Assembly: GCF_947623445.1 (NCBI RefSeq) | Contig: NC_135242.1 | Coordinates: forward strand, 310,001 to 374,000 | Reading direction: 5' to 3' | Origin: Clavelina lepadiformis | Lineage: Eukaryota; Chordata; Ascidiacea; Aplousobranchia; Clavelinidae | DNA: 64,000 bases | Shown here: positions 57,201 through 64,000 of the stretch, in pieces | How the letters are laid out: every line of letters starts with the position of its first letter | Numbering within the stretch: the stretch's first letter is position 1 | The notes under the pieces: generated by a model | What the model was told of the DNA's origin: nothing | The model's database searches: none | The model's input: only the letters and a program-made list of their open reading frames with translations | Translations under genes and position numbers: made by a program

Positions 57201-58579
57201 TAGGTTCAATGATGTGTAATAAAAACTCTCAAAATGGATGATTAGCGCCTCCTGATGGTCGTTAAACTTTCATACATTCCCAGGGTCCTGCCAGGAGCCT
57301 TGAAGAGATCGAAGTTCTGATTCGAAGAACACTTTCCGAGATGATCCCGGTGTAAGTCGTCTGACATCATCACCGCAGCCATTTATCTGAAATAAACTGG
57401 ATTGTTTGCAGCTACACAAACGTATTACGTCATCAGCGTCAACGGTGTCTTCCGCCCTCGAGCATAATCGCAAAACCGGGTCCCCCTGGTGAGAACGGAC
57501 CACCTGGTCAACCGGGCCAGCCCGGTATAAAGGGGAATCAAGGACCAACTGGGGTGCCAGGGATTCAGGGGTCAAGAGGTCAAAATGGGGCCAGAGGTGA
57601 ATTGAATTATTTTAAAACTCAACTTTTAGTTTAGCGAGTTGAAATGGGCCTGCTTGGTTTTCAGGAGCAAAGGGAGACAAAGGCGACATAGGAGCGCGTG
57701 GACGTTCACTGCAGGGACCGCAAGGACTTCCTGGACGTATAGGTCTGTTTTATTAAGAATAAGTGTTGGCTGTTGGATAACATCGATTTAAAGCGATTTA
57801 TGCAACTGCAAATTTCCAAACACATTCGAAAGAGACAACAGGAGCCCAAGGTCATGTAGGACCAGTGAGTTAGATGAACGTGGACGTCATCACGACGCCT
57901 TTAGACAACTCGTTCATTGCCGGACATGGCCGGACATGGCCGGATATGGCCGGACATAGCCGGACATGGCCGGACATTGCGTACAAAGTGGTTCTCCATC
58001 CACCGCATTACGTCACAGCATGATGCGCTAAAACTGATCATATGTTCTTGCAACGCTAGGTCGCCCGGGTTCACCTGGGAGAAGTGACCGGGGAATGAAC
58101 GGGGAGAAAGGTACGCAAGGTGTCGTCGGTCCCAGGGGTTATCCAGGTCGACAGGGTCTTGATGGTACGCCTGGTGTCTGTAATCCCTCCAGATGTGGGG
58201 CTTTCCCGGCTCACCAGCAGATTCAAGAAAGAGTGAGTCGGGTCGGGGTCAATCGTGTTCATGTATTGCTTTTAATGACATTTCTATTTTATCGAAGATT
58301 TACTCGAACAACAAAGGACCACCGAGTAGTCCGGCAAGCGTACCGCCCGGTGGCACTACACTCGTAACGAAAGGCAGACAAGAACCACCACCAGGTAGCG
58401 CTGCTCATGTTCCAGAGCACGTTCGAATCCAGGGCGTGGGGCCGCGCGTGCTGCAGCATTTGAAAGGTGACAACCCTCGCAACAGCAAGGAAGTGACTTC
58501 TGTTAAAATAGAAATCTTAAGTCATTTACTTATTGCAGGACCACGTGGCGTTCCTTCAGTGAACATAGGAAGGAATTGA
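51203..58579 (+). CDS. FACIT-like collagen: signal peptide, vWA, TSPN/LamG, collagen triple helix
   Basis: Secreted collagen with the order vWA-TSPN-collagen, like vertebrate COL21A1/COL22A1. Exons: 51203-51284, 51873-51978, 52332-52363, 52431-52570, 52643-52797, 52843-53026, 53099-53279, 53345-53471, 53586-53797, 54356-54582, 54619-54712, 54897-55015, 55086-55139, 55217-55270, 55349-55402, 55461-55568, 55643-55696, 55764-55820, 55886-55939, 56040-56084, 56146-56199, 56269-56322, 56385-56438, 56496-56567, 56641-56676, 56833-56877, 56950-56982, 57047-57193, 57284-57351, 57412-57596, 57665-57742, 57842-57850, 58060-58232, 58298-58466, 58539-58579; 1,118 aa, phases close. vWA about 85-285 with MIDAS DGSKS and [12 protein letters not shown] about 300-520 ([24 protein letters not shown]); Gly-X-Y from about 540 with a noncollagenous break near 880-920 (QRCLPPS) and a short Pro-rich tail after CNPSRCG. 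Most helix exons are 54 bp or multiples of 9. Exon 32 is only 9 nt and exon 8 uses donor GTTCGA; both are inferred from frame. Confidence 0.93.
57917..57980. repeat. 10-bp tandem repeat in a collagen intron
   Basis: About six copies of a decamer close to GGCCGGACAT, with single-base variants, sit in the intron between the 9-nt exon and the exon at 58060. It is GC-rich against an AT-rich background. Confidence 0.85.
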
Positions 58580-59187
58580 TTACATCGTCATAAAAGGCTT
58601 TATTTTCTAACAATGTGTGATGTGACGAAATGATCTCTTGTGCAACATTCTCAATAAAGTTTCAAGTCCAACAACTTTCAAAAGATAGTTGGTGATTTTT
58701 CCTTTAAAAACTAAACTGGTGCCTGAGCTGCCCGAGCTAAGATCTCAACCTAATTGTATTGTAACGACACACCCGGCCTATGGGCCCATGTCACGCTTTG
58801 GCCTTTGACTATACAATAAAGTAATTGCATCCACACCATGAAGTCTGTGTCTTTAACCTTCGCTTACTGTCGCGATGATTATAACAATGCATTTTGTTTT
58901 TGAACAAAAAGACACCTACAACGTAATCGCAGTCAATCGCAACACAATATTTGGCAAAATTGCCTGCTTGGTGAAAGACTTACCACTTATGTTTAGTCTT
59001 TTTATTACGCTGTTAAAGGAATTTGAACTGATCTATGCATTTGTTCACTATAATAAACATTCACATCATCTGCTTTATTTGCAAAGAATCACGACCACGA
59101 TTGGCAAGTGCACTCATGCGGAAAGGTGAAAGCGCGATGGCGTAACCGCGATTGAGAAATGTCTCGATGCGTTGTTTATTTACGACG
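58580..59187. other. 3' flank of the collagen gene, no further gene seen
   Basis: A canonical AATAAA at 58653-58658 follows the collagen stop by 74 bases and probably ends that transcript. Another lies near 58815. An open frame at 58875-59129 has no domain. From here to the end of the window the TGACGTCA palindromes are rare. Confidence 0.5.
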
Positions 59188-59649
59188 ATTTATGGAAGAA
59201 CGCGAGTGGGTAACATCGGCTAGATAATGATTTTATGTGGTCAGAGGAAAATTCATTCATTTCCTGTATGTTAAGAAAAAGGGTTTAAAACTACATTAAA
59301 ATAAGCGGCTGTGGGAGTTCATTGAAATGGAGTCAACGCATTTCTTGGGTAGTTTCTTTTACATCCATCAGGACGCCAAAGTATTCCAGAACCTACGTGT
59401 TGAGTTACTTCAAACAGTTCATCCGGTAGTTTAATGATTAACCACACAGCGGGCCATTTAAAGCAAGTTAAAAAGTTACGAGATGTTAAACGCTCGCTGG
59501 CAAATGTTGAATTTTACGACTCAAGAGTTTTACGTGCGTTTGCGTGCGCTATGATATTCACAAAAAACTTGCAACGTATCTTAAGTAACTGTTTTGACGT
59601 AAAGTTAACTCGCACATAAACATCGGTATATTTTTCGTGTTAACTAGTT

Positions 59650-59848
59650 TGAGTTGACGGTTTGGGCGAACTTGCGTCCATCGAGACCTTCTGGATGGAA
59701 ATTCATCTGCAATTTTTCATCGTTCGCAGTAGGACCGCTTGGTGCCAGCAGCGACTTGTTGTACGACCTGAAGATTGTAGAAAAGAGGAAGTGAAACTCA
59801 AATTGGGAACTGAAATTCAAATTGTTCAACCGCGGAAACCACTCAAGT
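59650..59848 (+). other. Candidate coding exon in duplication copy A (unidentified)
   Basis: An open frame with GELASIETFWMEIHLQFF and CQQRLVVRPEDCRKEEVKLK runs to CTCAA|GTAAGA, a good donor context. The equivalent frame in copy B continues further to a different donor. I recognise no domain. The antisense strand is also open over the same interval, so the coding strand is unproven. The 0.4-kb segment downstream has an open plus frame with a Ser-rich repeat and one strong hydrophobic helix, which might be the membrane end of the same gene. Confidence 0.3.
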
Positions 59849-60108
59849 AAGATTATGGCCTTTTTCTGGCAACACAACATTCGCAGCGATCAAACCTCAT
59901 AATTGCTGCGGCGCCATACACCAGGCAAGCATTGTTAAGCGGAACATTGTTTCATTAATCATTAAGCGGAACAAGAGAATCTTTCTTTGTGTTTGAGAAT
60001 AATAAATCTGCTCGTTCAAGAAGAAAGTGAATAAGTTTGAAAGGAACCAGCACGCGCAGGTTTAAACTCGAACTGTTGCATTCAAGTTAACTTAGGAAAG
60101 CAAAAGCA

Positions 60109-60260
60109 ATGTTTTCATCATCAGCATTGAGCTCATCATCATCAGCATTGAGTTCATCATCATCAGCATTGAGCTCTTCTTCATCTGCATTGAGCTCCTC
60201 ATCATCTGCATTGAGTTCCTTTTCATCAGCATTGAGATCTTTTTCATCCGCATTACTTTC
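60109..60260. repeat. 21-bp tandem repeat array (GCATTGAGCTCATCATCATCA-like)
   Basis: About seven imperfect copies of a 21-bp unit built from GCATTGAG plus (C/T)TCATC trinucleotides. The plus strand would read Ala-Leu-Ser-Ser-rich and the minus strand Asn-Ala-Asp-Asp-Glu-rich. Both are open because the unit is a multiple of 3, so openness alone is not evidence for coding. The array is absent from copy B of the duplication. Confidence 0.85.
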
Positions 60261-60545
60261 TTTAACATTCGTGTTATTGTTATTATTGTTGGTTGGTTGT
60301 TGGCTGTTTATCCCCAAGTGGTTTGGCTTTGCAGTCATCGGCTTCACATTTGGCGTCTTAGTAACAATCGTGTATCAGCAACGAAGCAGCAGATTAGTAG
60401 AAAAGAAGAAATAATCAAGAGAGAAACCAGTCAAGAGATGGAAATTCTGTTCTTAACAAGTCCGATGAATGAAGTTGGTTTGAACGAACTCAGTGGCAAG
60501 AATAATGACGTCTATCTTCTTATTACCTGGAAACGCGATAAACGG

Positions 60546-60663
60546 TCGTGAAATTTTTACATTTTTCAACGATGTTGCTTTGACTTGTTTTTATTCCGAA
60601 AATAAACTTTTCTTGTCGAATTAACCGTGAAGGTGCTTCTTGCTGGAAAGAAATGTTTACCGT
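60546..60663. other. Spacer between duplication copies
   Basis: Short unique sequence with an AATAAA near 60600; it may be a 3' end of a copy-A transcript. Nothing else seen. Confidence 0.4.
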
Positions 60664-61790
60664 TGATTAGGGAAGAACACGAGTTGGTCACATCGACTAG
60701 ATGATGATTTTATGCGGTTAGAGGAAAATGTTTTTAGGTAACATTTTATACTCGGCCTATAAGCCCACTGCTGATTATTGACATGATTTGGACACGCTAA
60801 AAAGTTGACATATACGGTTTATTCTATAATAAGAACTTTAATGGGCTTTTTGTTTATTGTAAAACTTAAACGTAAATTACAGTATTCATTTGCTGTATAA
60901 TACGAAAAAGGATTTAAAACTACATTAAAATAAGCGAACTTGAACAACAGGAAAAAGATGGTGGCATTCGGTTGTGAGAGTTCCTCAAAAAGGAGTCGAC
61001 GCATTTCTTGGGTAGTTTCTTTTACATCCATCAGGACCCCAAAGTATTCCAGTACCTACGTGTTGAGTTACTTCAAACAGTTCATCCGGTAGTTTAATGA
61101 TTAACCACACAGCGGGCCATTTAAAGCAAGTTAAAAAGTTACGAGATGTTAAACGCTCGCTGGCAAATGTTGAATTTTACGACTCAAGAGTTTTACGTGC
61201 GTTTGCGTGCGCTATGATATTCACAAAAAACTTGCAACGTATCTTAAGTAACTGTTTTGACGTAAAGTTAACTCGCACATAAACATCGGTATATTTTTCG
61301 TGTTAACTAGTTTGAGTTGACGGTTTGGGCGAACTTGCGTCCATCGAGACCTTCTGGATGGAAATTCATCTGCAATTTTTCATCGTTCGCAGTAGGACCG
61401 CTTGGTGCCAGCAGCGACTTGTTGTACGACCTGAAGATTGTAGAAAAGAGGAAGTGAAACTCAAATTGGGAACTGAAATTCAAATTGTTCAACCGCAGAA
61501 ACCACTCAAGCAAGATTATGACCTTTTTCTGGCAAGCACAACATTCGCAGCGATCGAAGCTCATAAATGCCGCGGCGCCATACACCAGGTAAGCATTGTT
61601 AAGCGGAACGTTGTTTCATTAATCATTAAGCGGAACAAGAGAATCTTTCTTTGTGTTTGAGAATAATAAATCTGCTCGTCCAAGACGAAAGTAAATGAGA
61701 ATGTTCTTAACAAGTCCGATGAATGAAGTTGGTTTGAACGAGCTCAGCGGCAAGAATAATGACGTCTGTCTGAAACGTTCATGACATTTT
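60664..61790. repeat. Tandem segmental duplication, copy B
   Basis: Second copy of the unit that begins near 59188 (GAAGAACRCGAGT... landmarks at 60671 and 59196). The core is nearly identical to copy A, but the 5' part holds about 0.2 kb not in A and the 3' part lacks the 21-bp array. This pattern, with identical cores and unequal insertions or deletions, indicates a recent duplication. Confidence 0.85.
61313..61588 (+). other. Candidate coding exon in duplication copy B (unidentified)
   Basis: Same frame as in copy A but longer. After VQPQKPLK it continues QDYDLFLASTTFAAIEAHKC and ends at CACCAG|GTAAGC, a strong donor; in copy A that site reads GCAAGC. The two copies therefore appear to have different exon ends. 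No domain recognised; antisense is also open. Confidence 0.35.
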
Positions 61791-61874
61791 TAGACTTTTC
61801 AACAATGCCGCTTTAGATTTCGAATTAAAGGCAGACAATATTTTGCTGAATAATAATGAAGTACCAACTGTAAA

Positions 61875-62343
61875 TGTAACCAAACTTTCTTTTACCAGGT
61901 AAGCTCCCCGCTTAACGGCTAGTCGACTAGCCAGGCTGTCTCATTTTTACCAGTCCTTCTTAGATAAAAACAAACGTCTTCCTTTATTAAAACCAAACGT
62001 AGACTGATTTAACAATTCTCCTACAAACCACAGCGCAATCAATTAATCATCATTAGCATGCGAGGATGGAAACTGCGGGCAGCGTAACATACCTTGGGGG
62101 GAGTTGCGGGGCGTAAAACGTATGTGTGTGTAGAAAACTTACAAACAATAAAAGGAATCACAAGTGAAATATGGTTGAGTTACTAATACTAGGTAAAAAC
62201 GCAGTCACACATTATGGCCACAACAATACGGGTGAAATACATCTTAATATAAATCTAAAAACACATCGTGGAATATACAACTAAAACGTATCAATGTGCG
62301 GTGCTACATAATAAAACAAGTGTGTAAAGATATTCTCGTGACA
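61875..62343 (-). repeat. LTR (left; 3' LTR of the element)
   Basis: 469 bp, starts TGTAACC and ends GTGACA. Next to the polypurine tract on its right side, hence the 3' LTR in element orientation. Confidence 0.88.
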
Positions 62344-63335
62344 TCCCCCCCAGACCAGTTCTTTTCCGGCCCCGGAAAAGTTGTTCAACATCCGGGTAAA
62401 CGACCATCTCTAATCGTTTGGCGCTCCGTTGTTGATGAGCACCCCGCAACCCAAACCGACCGTCCAGCTTGGTGAACATCCGTACCCTGGTGTTGCTGAC
62501 GACTCCACTGCACAAAAATCACTCGATTGGCTCACTTTGTGATCGTACGGAGACAAACTTACGCCCCATATGAGCTGCTTGCTGGCTGGAGCAGACTCAG
62601 CGGCCTGTTCTTCGGGAGCTGGAGTTTCAGCCTCTTGTTCTGCTGGAGCTGACTCAGCGGCCTGCTCTTCGGAAGCGGGAGTTTCGGTAGCTTCTTCAGC
62701 TGGAGCAGACTCACCGGCCTGCTCTTCGGGAGCTGGAGTTTCAGCAGCTTGTTCTGCTGGAGCTGACTCAGCGGCCTGTTCTTTGGGAGCTAGAGTTTCA
62801 GCAGCTTGTTCTGGTGGAGCGGACTCAGCGGCCTGCTCTTCGGGAGCGGGAGTTTCAGCAGCTTCTTCAGCTGGAGTGGACTGCTCTTCGGAAGTGGGAG
62901 TTTCAGCAGCTTCTACCGCACATATACGTTTTCGTACAGCGAAAGCCAACGAAGATATTGCTCTGTCGGCATCGAATTGAGTCCCCCTTAATACTCGACA
63001 TTTGTTACTTTCCGTAGAACAAATGGGTGGCCTCGCTTCGGTACCTCTTTTCACCAACTCATCGTACTCCACAAGTCGAAAAGCGACAAGTCTCTGCCTC
63101 GTACATCCCAGCTTAAATCTTCATCCAAACTGTGAATTAGAAGATGTTTTTTTAGAGCGGGATTTGCTTCAACCATCGTACAAAAAGCGTCGAAGCGGTT
63201 GAAGAAGCTTAGGAAATCTTCGTTGGGCTCATATTTTGGCGGCGGAATAGCAAAGTAGATGCTGGACATCGTGAAACTTCCAAACGTTTATTGGAATACT
63301 TTCGTTGACTGCGGGATCCTGGCGTGCTCGCCAAT

Positions 63336-63804
63336 TGTAACCAAACTTTCTTTTACCAGGTAAGCTCCCCGCTTAACGGCTAGTCGACTAGCCAGGCTGT
63401 CTCATTTTTACCAGTCCTTCTTAGATAAAAACAAACGTCTTCCTTTATTAAAACCAAACGTAGACTGATTTAACAATTCTCCTACAAACCACAGCGCAAT
63501 CAATTAATCATCATTAGCATGCGAGGATGGAAACTGCGGGCAGCGTAACATACCTTGGGGGGAGTTGCGGGGCGTAAAACGTATGTGTGTGTAGAAAACT
63601 TACAAACAATAAAAGGAATCACAAGTGAAATATGGTTGAGTTACTAATACTAGGTAAAAACGCAGTCACACATTATGGCCACAACAATACGGGTGAAATA
63701 CATCTTAATATAAATCTAAAAACACATCGTGGAATATACAACTAACACGTATCAATGTGCGGTGCTACATAATAAAACAAGTGTGTAAAGATATTCTGGT
63801 GACA
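63336..63804 (-). repeat. LTR (right; 5' LTR of the element)
   Basis: 469 bp, about 99.6% identical by eye to the left LTR. Next to the primer-binding-site-like sequence, hence the 5' LTR in element orientation. Confidence 0.88.
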
Positions 63805-63808
63805 TAAA

Positions 63809-64000
63809 TACTTCCGATATTCAATCGTCGATATCACACACCTGAGCCTACCGGAAGGCCGAAGATTTTCATCGATGAATGAGCATCAAAAAAGTTGAGC
63901 ATTGTCGAATAGTTATCTTGATGCTTGTGAATATAAATGTTGTGTCTTTGCATAGGATTACTCGTTGGCTTTGGTGTCTTTCAATGTTGGTAATTTTCGT
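63809..64000. other. Flank after the LTR element
   Basis: Short AT-rich tail of the window; no feature seen. Confidence 0.5.

Larger units (their letters stand above)
59188..60545. repeat. Tandem segmental duplication, copy A
   Basis: First copy of a duplicated unit of about 1.1-1.4 kb. A core of about 490 bp (59340 to about 59830) is nearly identical to 61003-61493 in copy B, with only a few differences. The 3' landmark TCTTAACAAGTCCGATGAATG occurs at about 60450 here and about 61704 in copy B. Between about 60020 and 60437 copy A holds an extra 0.4 kb that includes a 21-bp repeat array. The unit has a plus-strand open frame (see 59650-59848) and end-of-protein-like frame SPMNEVGLNELSGKNNDV in both copies. 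Confidence 0.85.
61875..63804 (-). mobile_element. Compact LTR retroelement, non-autonomous, young
   Basis: Two 469-bp direct repeats, 61875-62343 and 63336-63804, both TG...CA and differing at about two positions, bracket roughly 1 kb. Flanks carry a 4-bp target duplication TAAA (61871-61874 and 63805-63808). A polypurine tract (TGGGGGGGA read on the minus strand) abuts the left LTR and a primer-binding-site-like TTGGCGAGCACGCC abuts the right LTR, so the element points leftward. The interior holds a Gag-like region (about 62410-63269) with an Ala/Glu/Pro-rich repetitive part, and no recognisable reverse transcriptase, integrase or protease. It is most like a small Gypsy-type derivative dependent on another element. 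The LTR identity indicates a very recent insertion. I treat it as a non-functional copy. Confidence 0.88.

Noticed and set aside
57917-57980. CRISPR-like array of short repeats
   Set aside because: Units are contiguous with no spacers; animal intronic tandem repeat.
59644-59880. Minus-strand frame with TANDEKLQMNFHPEGLDGRKF in the duplicated unit
   Set aside because: Reads protein-like but competes with an equally open plus frame that has better donor contexts; strand cannot be settled, so no gene is called on the minus strand.
62570-62980. Plus-strand Ala/Ser/Gly-rich frame inside the LTR element
   Set aside because: It is the antisense shadow of the element's repetitive Gag-like region, whose orientation is fixed by the polypurine tract and PBS-like site.

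Overview
The window is animal nuclear DNA, most likely from an ascidian tunicate (Ciona-like). Evidence: GT-AG introns of about 50-300 bp in compact genes, AT-rich intergenic DNA, full chordate/metazoan gene models (P-Rex, BCCIP, CIMIP2C, FACIT-type collagen, UNC-93, CNG channel), and a two-gene cluster with a 3-base intercistronic gap of the kind seen in tunicates that use spliced-leader trans-splicing. I cannot name the species from sequence alone. Gene models below were built by hand from translated frames plus GT-AG junctions. In each model every intron phase agrees, except where I flag a doubt.

Layout, left to right. 0.8-2.0 kb: a dead hAT-type DNA transposon. 2.4-4.9 kb (+): a UNC-93A-like membrane protein, 7 exons. 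6.5-16.8 kb (-): a complete P-Rex Rac exchanger, 41 coding exons, about 1,799 aa (DH-PH-DEP-DEP-PDZ-PDZ plus the long P-Rex C-terminal region). 17-23 kb: intergenic, with a compound (CATCCA)n / 10-mer satellite at 20.4 kb. 23.0-26.5 kb (+): a cyclic-nucleotide-gated channel, 15 exons, about 699 aa. 27.0-27.5 kb: a 516-bp hAT MITE with a perfect 8-bp target duplication. 28.0-28.9 kb: a pair of diverged direct repeats carrying short open frames. 29.4-32.3 kb (+): C19orf53/L10K homologue and BCCIP, head to tail with 3 nt between stop and start, and a third hAT MITE in the first intron. 33.2-34.1 kb (-): CIMIP2C (FAM166C), a ciliary microtubule inner protein, convergent with BCCIP. 34.1-46.7 kb: about 12.6 kb with no gene I can support. 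46.7-49.6 kb (+): a secreted thyroglobulin-type-1/TIL/acidic-tail protein. 51.2-58.6 kb (+): a vWA-TSPN-collagen (FACIT-like), 35 exons, mostly 54-bp class collagen exons. 59.2-61.8 kb: a recent tandem duplication carrying an unidentified open frame. 61.9-63.8 kb (-): a young, compact LTR retroelement with near-identical LTRs.

Functionally the genes are a normal mixed neighbourhood (signalling, ion channel, cilium, extracellular matrix, housekeeping), not a pathway cluster. The most unusual DNA-level signals are: (1) a palindromic word built on TGACGTCA that recurs in almost every intron and intergenic stretch and sometimes supplies the splice donor or acceptor itself; (2) the L10K-BCCIP junction, where one AG may serve both a cis intron and a trans-splice; (3) the thyroglobulin/TIL/acidic protein, an architecture I do not recognise; and (4) the recent tandem duplication at 59-62 kb. 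I did not find convincing evidence of a wholly new biological system.
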